A DNA stretch of 15,872 nt from assembly GCA_937891245.1 (NCBI GenBank), contig CALAGB010000554.1, forward strand, positions 1-15,872, read 5' to 3'. The notes under the pieces were generated by a model. It did not search any database. It had not been told where the DNA came from and saw only the letters and a program-made list of their open reading frames with translations. The stretch comes from an uncultured Thermomicrobiales bacterium (lineage in GTDB: Bacteria; Chloroflexota; Chloroflexia; Thermomicrobiales; Thermomicrobiaceae). The translations under genes were made by a program, and so were the position numbers. Below, piece by piece: positions 1 to 9,783 of the stretch. Each line of letters opens with the position of its first letter. The first letter of the stretch is position 1.

Positions 1-318
1 CAGGATAAGGTTGGAGATTGGGCCGGCAGCAGCCGTGATACCGGCGCCGCGCTGGTGTCCCCGCAGGCGTGACGGACTGATCGGAACCGGCCGGCCCCAA
101 CCGATGCCAAAGCCCCCGATAACCAGGAAGAGGATTCCGATCGAGCCGATCGGATCGAGATGCGAGAGTGGGTTGAGCGTGACTCTGCCCTGACGTTCGG
201 CGGTGTCATCGCCGAGCATCAGGGCAGACCATGCATGGCTGAATTCGTGGACCGTAATCCCGACAACGAAAGCAACCAGCGTCGCGATGATGTACTGCGG
301 GGTCGTCGGGCTCAGCAC
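1..318 (-). CDS. M50 family site-2 protease, N-terminal part (cut by window edge)
   Basis: The first 106 residues of a membrane-embedded zinc metalloprotease of the S2P/M50 class. Such proteins cleave transmembrane segments of substrates inside the bilayer; the substrate here is unknown. The zinc-binding HExxH motif reads HEFSH at residues 24-28, inside the first hydrophobic helix. It is followed by NPLSHLDPIGS (49-59), a motif typical of the small M50 subgroup, then a second hydrophobic stretch (about 57-74) and GRPVPIS (75-81), matching the usual G-x-x-PVP segment. The start is a GTG at 318-316, because an in-frame TAA (shared with the preceding oppF stop) lies 21 bases upstream and no ATG fits. 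The only Shine-Dalgarno-like sequence is a weak GAGAG. It lies 21 bases behind oppF on the same strand, so it is probably co-transcribed with oppDF. The C-terminal half, with the third zinc ligand, is outside the window. Confidence 0.85.
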   Translation of the reverse strand, partial: MLSPTTPQYIIATLVAFVVGITVHEFSHAWSALMLGDDTAERQGRVTLNPLSHLDPIGSIGILFLVIGGFGIGWGRPVPISPSRLRGHQRGAGITAAAGPISNLIL

Positions 319-339
319 GACGCTTGTTACTCGTCTCTC

Positions 340-1360
<1,021 letters not shown>

Positions 1361-1371
<11 letters not shown>

Positions 1372-2371
1372 CGGCTACTCCAGCCTTCCCCTCTTTGGAG
1401 ACTTCATCCCAGAACCAGCACGCCGAGCGATGCACGTCGTTGACTTCGAGAAGCGGCGGGTTTTGCTGCTCGCACTTCTCGCGTGCGTAGTCACAACGCG
1501 GCAGGAATGGGCACATATCCGGGAGATCGATCAAGTCCGGTGGAAGACCACGGATCGGTTCGAGCTTCGCCTTGGCGACGGCGTCAAGACGTGGGATCGA
1601 GTTCAACAAACCGACGGTGTAGGGGTGACGCGGGTTCGCGAACAACTCCTCCGTCGGTGCCGTCTCAACGACGTGACCCGCATACATGACCTGAATGCGG
1701 TCGGTCATGCCGGCCACGACGCCAAGGTCGTGAGTAATCATCATAAGTGCGGTATTGTGCTCTTGCTGCAGGTTCCGCATCAGGTCGAGGATCTGGGCCT
1801 GAATCGTCACGTCGAGCGCGGTCGTCGGCTCGTCGGCGATCAGTAGCGATGGATTACATGACAGCGCCATCGCGATCATCACACGCTGGCGCATACCGCC
1901 GGAGAACTGGTGCGGATACTGATCGACCCGCTCTTCGGCATTCGGGATGCCGACCATCTTGAGGAGTTCAATACTCCGGGCACGTGACTGGCTCTTGCTC
2001 ATTCCCAGGTGGAGCTCAAGCGACTCACTGATCTGCCGGTTGATGGTCAACACCGGATTGAGCGAGGTCATCGGGTCCTGGAAGATCATGGCGATCTTGT
2101 TGCCACGAATCGACCGAACTTCCTCATCGCTCATCTTCATGACGTCTTCGCCATCGAACAGGATCTGCCCGCCGACGATCTTGCCGGGTGGGCTCGGGAT
2201 CAAGCGCATGATCGACATCGCGGTAATGCTCTTACCGCAGCCCGACTCCCCCACGACACCGAGCGTTTCGCCAGGCATAATATGGAAGGAAACATCGTCG
2301 ACCGCCTTGACCACACCGTCCTGCGTGAAGAACTGAGTCTTCAGATTCTTCACGTCAAGTAATGGTTCCAT
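1361..2371 (-). CDS. oppD: Oligopeptide/dipeptide ABC transporter ATP-binding protein (OppD/DppD type)
   Basis: The partner ATPase of OppF; the two form the nucleotide-binding heterodimer of a peptide importer. It has 336 residues. Walker A is GESGCGKSI (41-49), with Ile where OppF has Thr. The Q-loop is Q98, the signature FSGGMRQRV (156-164), Walker B LLIADEP with E181, and the switch histidine H214. The C-terminal peptide-transporter domain carries HPYTVGLLNSIP (249-260) and cysteines 287, 293, 300 and 318, spaced like those of OppF. The ATG at 2371 has a strong GGAGAGG Shine-Dalgarno immediately upstream (2374-2380). It is the first gene of the oppD-oppF-M50 run, and a sigma70-like promoter lies about 160 bases upstream (2529-2557). 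No oppA, oppB or oppC gene precedes it. Confidence 0.93.
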
Positions 2372-2528
2372 CGCCTCTCCTTCGCGTCCCTACCTAGCGC
2401 CTCGCCCTGTCTGGACGGCCGCAACAGAGAGTACCCTCGACTCCTACCTCAACCCACACAACACGCAGTACGCGACCACAACGTTATGCGGCAACTTGGG
2501 TGGAATACGCCTGTTTCGCGTTTGCCGC

Positions 2529-2557
2529 AGTGTACACGAACATTTATCCCCGGTCAA
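2529..2557 (-). promoter_or_regulatory. Probable sigma70-type promoter of the oppD-oppF operon
   Basis: On the minus strand the -35 box TTGACC (2557-2552) and the -10 box TACACT (2534-2529) are separated by exactly 17 bases. The expected start of transcription is near 2522, leaving a leader of about 150 nt before the oppD ATG. Five of six -35 bases match the consensus TTGACA, and the -10 keeps the key TA...T positions of TATAAT. The -10 lies in the 8-bp palindrome GTGTACAC (2530-2537), which could also be a protein site. Confidence 0.6.
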
Positions 2558-2714
2558 ACACTCGTGCGGTCGTTTCTGGCCGCACCCGCCGACCTCGACC
2601 GTCGATTGTGGATGCCATTGCGCGATGTTTGCTCGATTGCGGCCAAGGATAGCGCCTACGCTTGCTTCGCGCAACCCATTCCGCGTACTTTGCGGTCCTC
2701 TCGTAGAGAGTAAC

Positions 2715-2746
2715 ATTATGTCATGCAATCGTACTGCGACTGTCAA
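2715..2746 (-). promoter_or_regulatory. Possible distal promoter upstream of oppD (weaker)
   Basis: A perfect -35 box TTGACA (2746-2741, minus strand) is followed 20 bases later by CATAAT (2720-2715). TG one base upstream of the -10 makes it an extended -10. The 20-base spacing is longer than usual, so activity would depend on the extended -10. It begins 9 bases after the aminotransferase stop codon. Confidence 0.35.
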
Positions 2747-2754
2747 GCCTGCGG

Positions 2755-3687
2755 CTAGCCGATCGCGATCGGCGTGATGTATTTCCGGTATTCCGATTCT
2801 TCACCGTGGACGAGCGAAAAGAACGTCTCCTGGAGCATCTGGGTGACCGGGCCGCGCTGGCCGTTGCCGATCTGCCGGCCGTCGATCGAGCCAACCGCCG
2901 CAATCTGCACGCCGGTGCCACACAGAAAGACTTCTTCCGAGATATACAGTTCGCTCCGGTCGATGGCGCGCTCTTCGACGGGGACACCGGCGTTGCGCGC
3001 GAATTCGACCAGCGAACGTCGCGTGATCCCTTCGAGAATATCGGCCGTGATCGGCGCGGTGATCAGCGCGCCGTTCCGCACAATGAAGAGATTGGCGCCG
3101 CTCGCCTCGGCCACTTTCCCCTCGCGATTGAGCATGATCGCATCGTCATAGCCGCCTTCGGCCGCTTCGTCCTTGGCCAGACAGGAGTTGATGTAGCCGC
3201 CGGTCACCTTGGCGCGGCTCGGGATGATGTCATCCTCGATACGTTGCCAGGAGGAGACACCAAGCCGGATCGGATGTGAGAGATCGAGGTAGTCGCCGAG
3301 CGGCAGCATGTAGATCGCCAGCTGCGCCGGGATGCCGCTGAGCTTCGGTGTCAGCTCCAGGCCCGCCTTATAAAGGAATGGCCGGATGTAAATGTTCTGC
3401 TTCGGGGCGTTCTTCTTCACCAGATCGACAATGATCTGGCCAATCTCGTCCGGCCCGTACGGAACATCGGCTCGGATGATTAGACCCGACTGCACCAGGC
3501 GCCGAGTATGATCGGGCAAGCGGAAGATATTGATCGTCGAGCCGTCGTTGTCGAGGTAGCCACGAATACCGGCGAAACAGCCGGTACCGTACTGCAGCGC
3601 ATGTGTCGCGATGCTGACGGTCGCCTCTTCGACCGGCACGACCTTCCCTTCGAAAAATGCGTACGGAAGCAATGGAGATTCCGCCAT
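2755..3687 (-). CDS. ilvE: Branched-chain amino acid aminotransferase (fold-type IV PLP enzyme)
   Basis: Transfers the amino group between glutamate and the 2-oxo acids of Leu, Ile and Val; it is cytoplasmic and PLP-dependent. The 310-residue length is typical. Fold-type IV landmarks are GIRGY (40-44), YIRPFLY (100-106), the PLP lysine K160 in SRAKVTGGY, the EASGANLF motif with E195 (195-201), and FLCGTGVQI (254-262) near the cofactor phosphate. The ATG at 3687 has purine-rich GGCAGG repeats just upstream. It follows the aldolase gene by 75 bases on the same strand, and the two may share a transcript. A second aminotransferase of the same class begins at 15564. The final codons form a perfect 16-bp palindrome (2758-2773). 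D-amino-acid aminotransferase or aminodeoxychorismate lyase are related alternatives, but the overall pattern fits IlvE best. Confidence 0.92.
   Translation of the reverse strand: MAESPLLPYAFFEGKVVPVEEATVSIATHALQYGTGCFAGIRGYLDNDGSTINIFRLPDHTRRLVQSGLIIRADVPYGPDEIGQIIVDLVKKNAPKQNIYIRPFLYKAGLELTPKLSGIPAQLAIYMLPLGDYLDLSHPIRLGVSSWQRIEDDIIPSRAKVTGGYINSCLAKDEAAEGGYDDAIMLNREGKVAEASGANLFIVRNGALITAPITADILEGITRRSLVEFARNAGVPVEERAIDRSELYISEEVFLCGTGVQIAAVGSIDGRQIGNGQRGPVTQMLQETFFSLVHGEESEYRKYITPIAIG
2758..2773. repeat. Perfect 16-bp palindrome at the 3' end of ilvE
   Basis: The sequence GCCGATCG followed directly by its reverse complement CGATCGGC spans the last coding codons and the first stop-codon base. 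It holds two overlapping CGATCG units. It lacks a loop and a T-tract, so it is not a normal terminator. It may simply reflect the GATC-rich composition of this genome. Confidence 0.5.
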
Positions 3688-3762
3688 CGACCTGCCTGCC
3701 TTTCCTCGACCGTTTCACACGGCCCTACAGCACAACCCTCGTCCGCTTCAATCGTCAATCGC

Positions 3763-4524
3763 TCAACGTTTGATATTCTGCAAATAGTCTCGGCTCCACT
3801 GCGCGATGATGCCGGAGGCGCTCGGCGTCAGGACGCGAAAGCCCTGTTCGATGAGCCGGTTGGTAGTGGCGGCGTCGGCGGCAATGGTGCCGAGCGCGAC
3901 GTCGGTCCCCTTGCACATATCGCAAATCCGCGTGATCGCCGCCAGCACCTCCGGATGTCCCAACTGGCCGGGATAGCCCATCGACTGCGCCAGGTCGGAC
4001 GGCCCGATCAGGAGCACGTCGATGCCCGGCACGGCGGCGATCTCTGGCACCTTATCGACACCGGCGATATTCTCGATCTGCGCGATGATCAGCGTCTCGT
4101 TATTGGAAATCTGGGTGTACTCGGTCAGTGTCGCGCCGAAGCCGTAGGATGCGGCGCGAGTTGGCGCCAGTCCACGTCGCCCCAGCGGGTGATACTTCAC
4201 CGCGTCGACCACGGATTGAGCCTCGGCCGCGCTATTGATCTGCGGCACCATAACACCAGCCGCACCAATATCAAGAAACTGTAAGATCACGCTGGATTCG
4301 TTGTGCGGCACGCGCACGATTGGCACCGTGCCGGTCGCCTCGGCAGCCAGCACCATCGGATAGGCGGCGGCCGGCGATATCGCGCCGTGCTCTCCGTCGA
4401 TCAGGACGAAATCGTAACCGGAATGGCCGCAGAGTTCGACAACTTCGGGCGAAGGGAAACCGACGAAACAGCCGATGACAACCTCACCGGCCTTCAATTT
4501 CTGACGAACGAGGTTCGGGCGCAC
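3763..4524 (-). CDS. HpcH/HpaI family class II aldolase
   Basis: A metal-dependent aldolase of the family that includes 4-hydroxy-2-oxoheptanedioate aldolase (HpaI), 2-keto-3-deoxy-L-rhamnonate aldolase and 2-dehydro-3-deoxyglucarate aldolase. These cleave 2-oxo-4-hydroxy acids to pyruvate plus an aldehyde. The 253-residue length fits. Family signatures are LIDGEHG (41-47, with the catalytic-type H46), R71 in IVRVP, metal ligand E151 in QIENIAGV and D177 in LIGPSDLAQ. The true substrate cannot be read from the sequence. The start is a GTG at 4524-4522, supported by AAGGAGG five bases upstream. It is divergent from dprA, and an extended -10 box lies at 4604-4612. It is followed by ilvE after 75 bases; whether the two share a pathway is unclear. 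Confidence 0.88.
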   Translation of the reverse strand: MRPNLVRQKLKAGEVVIGCFVGFPSPEVVELCGHSGYDFVLIDGEHGAISPAAAYPMVLAAEATGTVPIVRVPHNESSVILQFLDIGAAGVMVPQINSAAEAQSVVDAVKYHPLGRRGLAPTRAASYGFGATLTEYTQISNNETLIIAQIENIAGVDKVPEIAAVPGIDVLLIGPSDLAQSMGYPGQLGHPEVLAAITRICDMCKGTDVALGTIAADAATTNRLIEQGFRVLTPSASGIIAQWSRDYLQNIKR

Positions 4525-4603
4525 GGAAACCTCCTTGCCGGCTCAAATCACCGCCAGCATCGGTCGAAACGGTCGAGCATGACGGCGAGCCGCTAACGGG
4601 CGC

Positions 4604-4612
4604 ATTCTAGCA
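4604..4612 (-). promoter_or_regulatory. Possible extended -10 promoter for the aldolase gene
   Basis: On the minus strand TGC directly precedes TAGAAT, an extended -10 element with five of six bases matching TATAAT. No good -35 box is visible 16-18 bases upstream. Transcription would begin near 4597, about 73 bases before the GTG. It lies 10 bases from the -35 box of the divergent dprA promoter. Confidence 0.4.
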
Positions 4613-4621
4613 TGGCTTGCG

Positions 4622-4651
4622 TTGACGCGCGCCATTGGCGTCTCGTATAAC
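4622..4651 (+). promoter_or_regulatory. Sigma70-type promoter of dprA
   Basis: The -35 box TTGACG (4622-4627) and the -10 box TATAAC (4646-4651) are separated by 18 bases; each matches the consensus at five of six positions. Transcription would start near 4658, about 19 bases before the GTG chosen for dprA. This position argues against the upstream TTG at 4635, which would lie inside the promoter. Confidence 0.65.
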
Positions 4652-4676
4652 CCTGCCCATATTCGGAAGAGGTGCT

Positions 4677-5756
4677 GTGTCAGATCGATCGTATTGGCTC
4701 GGGTTTCATCTCGTTCCCGGTATTGGGGCGACGCGGCTGGCCGCGCTGATCGACCATTTCGGCGGCATCGCTGACGCCTGGAACGCCGGCCCCGGCGCAC
4801 TTCGCGCCAGTGGCCTTGGCAGTCGCGCCATCGATTCGCTCGTCGCCACTCGAACGCGCCTCTCGCTCGACGCGGAGATGGAACGGGTCGAGCGCGCCGG
4901 TGTCCAGATACTGACTTTGCAGGACGATGATTATCCGCGCTTGTTACGAGAGATCCCAAGCCCGCCGCTCGTGCTCTATGTCCGTGGTTCACTGCTTCCT
5001 ACCGATGAAGTGGCCGTCGCCATTGTTGGGACACGACGCGTCACGAATTACGGACGTGAAATGTCACGCCGGCTCGCGTCGGAGCTTGCCTCGGCCGGAG
5101 TAACGATCGTCAGTGGGCTTGCCCGAGGCGTCGACGGGGTCGCGCATCAGGCCACACTGGACGCGGGCGGCCGAACGATCGCCGTGTTGGGCTGTGGACT
5201 TGATACGATCTATCCGCCGGAACATCGCGGTCTGGCCGAACGGATATCCGGCAGCGGCGCGCTCGTCTCCGAATTTCCGCTGGGCACCGGACCGGAAGCG
5301 GCCAACTTTCCGGTGCGGAATCGCATCATCAGCGGCCTGTCGCTCGGCATCGTGGTGATCGAAGCGCCGATGAAGAGCGGTGCGTTGATCACCGCCAATT
5401 TCGCGGCGGATCATGGCCGAACGGTGCTGGCGGTACCCGGTTCGGCGCTGTCGTCAAACAGCGCCGGGACGCATCAGTTGCTACGCGACGGCGCGACGAT
5501 TGCGACCAATGGCAGCGATGTGCTGGAGGCGCTCGATCTCGGAACGCGCCAGATCGAGATGGATGTCCGGCAAACGTTGCCGGCCAGCGATCTGGAACGC
5601 TCTGTGCTTGTGTTCCTGGGGAACGAGCCGAAGCACATCGATGAGATCGCCCTCGAATCGGGCTTTCAGATCGGTATGTTGAGCGCACAACTCTTGCAGA
5701 TGCAGCTCAAGGGCCTGGTACGGAACGTTGGGACACAGCACTACGTGCGAGGCTAG
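4677..5756 (+). CDS. dprA: DNA-processing protein DprA (Smf)
   Basis: DprA binds incoming single-stranded DNA and loads RecA onto it during natural transformation. The protein is 359 residues from the GTG at 4677. That start is supported by GGAAGAGG just upstream (4665-4672) and by the promoter at 4622-4651; the longer frame from a TTG at 4635 is unlikely. Residues 11-60 resemble the helix-hairpin-helix/SAM-like N-terminal domain (LVPGIGATRL). The Rossmann-like core shows AIVGTRRVTNYG (115-126), SGLARGVDGVAH (146-157), GCGLDTIYP (172-180) and FPVRNRIISGLS (211-222), followed by GALITANFA. Residues 300-359 look like the C-terminal winged-helix domain. In many bacteria dprA is directly followed by topA; here manC lies between them. 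Gene presence hints at competence but does not prove it. Confidence 0.93.
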   Translation: MSDRSYWLGFHLVPGIGATRLAALIDHFGGIADAWNAGPGALRASGLGSRAIDSLVATRTRLSLDAEMERVERAGVQILTLQDDDYPRLLREIPSPPLVLYVRGSLLPTDEVAVAIVGTRRVTNYGREMSRRLASELASAGVTIVSGLARGVDGVAHQATLDAGGRTIAVLGCGLDTIYPPEHRGLAERISGSGALVSEFPLGTGPEAANFPVRNRIISGLSLGIVVIEAPMKSGALITANFAADHGRTVLAVPGSALSSNSAGTHQLLRDGATIATNGSDVLEALDLGTRQIEMDVRQTLPASDLERSVLVFLGNEPKHIDEIALESGFQIGMLSAQLLQMQLKGLVRNVGTQHYVRG

Positions 5757-5784
5757 TGGTTGGACCTTAGTGGTTAGGGAGAAC

Positions 5785-6882
5785 GTGAACGAGCAGCAGC
5801 GATCCGCGCAATTGCATGCCGTCATTCCGGCTGGTGGCAGTGGTACCCGGCTCTGGCCGGCAAGCCGGTCGTCGCGTCCCAAGTTTCTTCTCCCGTTACC
5901 CGGTCCCAGGTCGATGCTCCAGGCGACCTTCGATCGGCTCGAACCGATCGTGCCGCACCGCAACATGCTGGTCATCACCGGCGGTGCTCACGCGGTGGCG
6001 GTGGCGCGGCAACTGCCGGCGCTGCCGGATGGGAACATCATCGTCGAACCGGGGCCCCGTGGCACCGGACCGGCGATCGGCCTGGGCGCGGCGTTGATCG
6101 CGCGTAAAGACCCGGACGCCGTGATGGGATCATTCGCGGCTGATCATTACGTCTCGAACCCGGAACTCTTCCGGAGCACGGTACTGGCGGCCGCCGAGGT
6201 CGCCTGCCACGGCTATCTCGTCACCATCGGGATCACGCCAACCTACGCCGAAACCGGCTATGGTTACATCCGCTGCGGGCAGGCGCTGCCGCCGAGTGGT
6301 GACTTCGACGTTTTCCGTGTCGACCAGTTCAAGGAGAAACCCGATAAGGAGACCGCTCAAGCCTATCTTGACAGCGGAAAGTATCTTTGGAATGCCAGCA
6401 TGTTCGTATGGAAAGCGTCTTTGCTCCTCGATGAGATGCGGCGACTCCTGCCGGAGCTTCATCAAACCCTGCTGACCATTGCCGACGCCTGGGATCAGCC
6501 GGAGCGCGACGATGTCTTGCGCGAATATTGGCCCGGCATCGCCGACGTGACGATCGACAACGGCATCATGGAACATGCGGAGCGGGTCGCGGTCGTGCCG
6601 GCCAGCTTCGGCTGGACTGATCTGGGTGATTGGCATAGCCTGGCTGAACTGATGTCCAACGAGCAGCACGAAAATGTCGTGCTCCAGGGCACCCATCTGG
6701 CTGAAGATACGCGGTCGACGCTCGTCTTCGGCAACAACCGGCTCGTGGCCACACTCGGCGTCGATAATCTGGTCATCGTTGATACGGAAGATGTCCTGCT
6801 CGTTTGCAACCGCTCACGCGCACAGGATGTGCGCAAGATCGTCCAGCGTCTGAAGGATGGTGGAGACCATCCGCTCACCTGA
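5785..6882 (+). CDS. manC: Mannose-1-phosphate guanylyltransferase (GDP-mannose pyrophosphorylase)
   Basis: Makes GDP-mannose from mannose-1-phosphate and GTP, the donor for mannosylated glycans and GDP-sugar derivatives. The 365-residue protein is the short monofunctional form without the C-terminal phosphomannose isomerase domain. Landmarks are the nucleotide-binding loop AGGSGTRLWPASR (16-28) with PKFLLP (32-37), EPGPRGTGPAI (88-98), the FAADHYV metal-site region (117-123), FKEKP (182-186), LWNASMFVW (201-209) and FGWTDLGDW (275-283). The start chosen is a GTG at 5785 with GGGAG close upstream; an in-frame GTG at 5770 is possible. It lies 28 bases behind dprA on the same strand, so it is probably co-transcribed. 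A polyprenyl-phosphate mannosyltransferase-like gene (11865-12557) could use its product. Confidence 0.9.
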   Translation: MNEQQRSAQLHAVIPAGGSGTRLWPASRSSRPKFLLPLPGPRSMLQATFDRLEPIVPHRNMLVITGGAHAVAVARQLPALPDGNIIVEPGPRGTGPAIGLGAALIARKDPDAVMGSFAADHYVSNPELFRSTVLAAAEVACHGYLVTIGITPTYAETGYGYIRCGQALPPSGDFDVFRVDQFKEKPDKETAQAYLDSGKYLWNASMFVWKASLLLDEMRRLLPELHQTLLTIADAWDQPERDDVLREYWPGIADVTIDNGIMEHAERVAVVPASFGWTDLGDWHSLAELMSNEQHENVVLQGTHLAEDTRSTLVFGNNRLVATLGVDNLVIVDTEDVLLVCNRSRAQDVRKIVQRLKDGGDHPLT

Positions 6883-6908
6883 TCGTTAAGAGCACGCGCT
6901 GAACGATC
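6881..6908 (+). terminator. Inverted repeat after manC, weak terminator candidate
   Basis: GATCGTT (6881-6887) and AACGATC (6902-6908) form a perfect 7-bp stem around a 14-base loop that can itself pair AGC with GCT. There is no T-tract behind it, so intrinsic termination is doubtful; it begins inside the manC stop codon. Confidence 0.25.
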
Positions 6909-7171
6909 GCAAGGCGGATCGCCGCCGATGTGTACACTATGGTCGGTTTTCGCGATGCGCGACGCGAACCGGTCGACGCATCGATGTCAGGGCCACGACC
7001 GTCCCCGGTCATTCTTGCCCCGGTCGCGATCCAAGCGTGACGTTTGGGATATATAGCCCGGGACAATTCCGCGATACGATGCGTACGGACGCAACACGCG
7101 CTAGCACAGAGGAGGGCCACTCGCCAGCACATCGAAGGCGAGCGGCGTGACTCACTCGGCATACGGAGACT
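6883..7171 (+). other. 289-base upstream region of topA, no gene
   Basis: I see no gene here. The region holds GTGTACACT at 6930-6938 (a -10-like sequence without a convincing -35), a hairpin GACCG-tccc-CGGTC at 6997-7010 followed by ATTCTT, and TGGGATATATA at 7045-7055 (a weak extended -10). A strong Shine-Dalgarno-like AGAGGAGGG at 7108-7116 has no start codon at a usable distance. One of the AT-rich stretches is probably the topA promoter, but I cannot choose between them. Confidence 0.45.
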
Positions 7172-9400
<2,229 letters not shown>

Positions 9401-9421
9401 CGGACGGCCGCTCCATCCCAA

Positions 9422-9447
9422 CGCCTCTCCCAAGGTTGGGAGAGGCG
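9422..9447 (+). terminator. Strong 12-bp hairpin between topA and the small downstream gene
   Basis: CGCCTCTCCCAA (9422-9433) pairs perfectly with TTGGGAGAGGCG (9436-9447); only two bases separate the arms, so the real loop is about four bases. It starts 21 bases after the topA stop. The downstream sequence has no T-run, so intrinsic termination is uncertain. Its 3' arm contains the Shine-Dalgarno-like GGGAGAGG, so it may instead act on translation of what follows. Confidence 0.5.
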
Positions 9448-9449
9448 CG

Positions 9450-9479
9450 ATGTGTTCCGGTATGGAGGTGTGGACATGA
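9450..9479 (+). CDS. Possible 9-codon leader peptide
   Basis: ATG at 9450 opens a 9-residue frame (MCSGMEVWT) ending in TGA at 9477-9479. The stop overlaps the ATG of the next gene as ATGA. GGGAGAGG (9438-9445) lies five bases upstream, but inside the 3' arm of a 12-bp hairpin. The arrangement would allow coupled translation, but the frame is very short and may be chance. Confidence 0.22.
   Translation: MCSGMEVWT
9464..9469 (+). promoter_or_regulatory. Shine-Dalgarno GGAGGT that fixes the start of the small gene
   Basis: A full GGAGGT lies six bases before the ATG at 9476, the ideal spacing. It selects this ATG over the in-frame GTGs at 9452 and 9470 upstream. Confidence 0.7.
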
Positions 9480-9727
9480 TAGCCATCCAATTGATCGTGT
9501 GTCACCATCTCGTGGACGAACGCAGCGTCCATCCGACTCCCACGAAGACGCTCGGAGTCCCGCAACGCGCGATCGTCGTGGAAGACGTTGATGCGACGAT
9601 CGCAGTGCCGAACGTGCGGAAAGCGGAAGTGGTTGGCGACGTCCAAACCTATGAAGATGTCGACAACGTGTGCGACCTTCGCGGGCCGGGAGGCGTCAAC
9701 GTCGAACTCGCGGAAGAGCTCGGCTAA
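9476..9727 (+). CDS. Small unrecognised protein, 83 residues
   Basis: I do not recognise this protein. It starts MIAIQLIVCHHLVDERS and is rich in Val, Asp and Glu, with repeated short hydrophobic/acidic strands (RAIVVEDVDATIAVP, AEVVGDVQTYEDVDNV). This suggests a small acidic beta-rich fold rather than a membrane protein. There is no signal peptide; its two internal Cys (residues 9 and 69) do not form a metal motif. Support for a real gene: an ideal GGAGGT six bases before the ATG, GC-rich third codon positions like its neighbours, the same strand as topA and hslV, and a close fit (57 bases) to the hslV start. In many bacteria a xerC recombinase occupies this place. It could be lineage-specific or a remnant. 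Confidence 0.6.
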   Translation: MIAIQLIVCHHLVDERSVHPTPTKTLGVPQRAIVVEDVDATIAVPNVRKAEVVGDVQTYEDVDNVCDLRGPGGVNVELAEELG

Positions 9728-9783
9728 GAGTGGCGCGCGCCTGATAAACTCGTAGGTTGGTGGCGGTTTTTCGTAGGTGGAAG

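Larger units (their letters stand above)
2372..2754. other. 383-base intergenic region upstream of oppD: promoter and leader, no gene
   Basis: This gap separates the aminotransferase stop from the oppD start. I see no convincing gene in it: the reading frames that cross it lack a Shine-Dalgarno and any recognisable protein. It holds two promoter-like arrangements on the minus strand (listed separately), so oppD would have a leader of about 150 nt from the proximal one or about 337 nt from the distal one. I looked for a T-box, a riboswitch-like core and a terminator stem in the leader and found none that I would defend. Confidence 0.6.

Noticed and set aside
2497..2510. GGGTGGAATACGCC, which resembles the T-box core AGGGTGGNACCGCG
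   Set aside because: It is on the plus strand, opposite to oppD and ilvE, lacks the rest of the core, and no downstream plus-strand gene follows.
2444..2746. A 100-codon open frame on the minus strand in the opp upstream gap
   Set aside because: No Shine-Dalgarno, no recognisable protein, and two promoter-like elements lie inside it.
6997..7016. Hairpin GACCG-tccc-CGGTC followed by ATTCTT as a terminator
   Set aside because: The 5-bp stem is short and the tail is not a T-run; it lies well inside the topA upstream region where termination would be unexpected.
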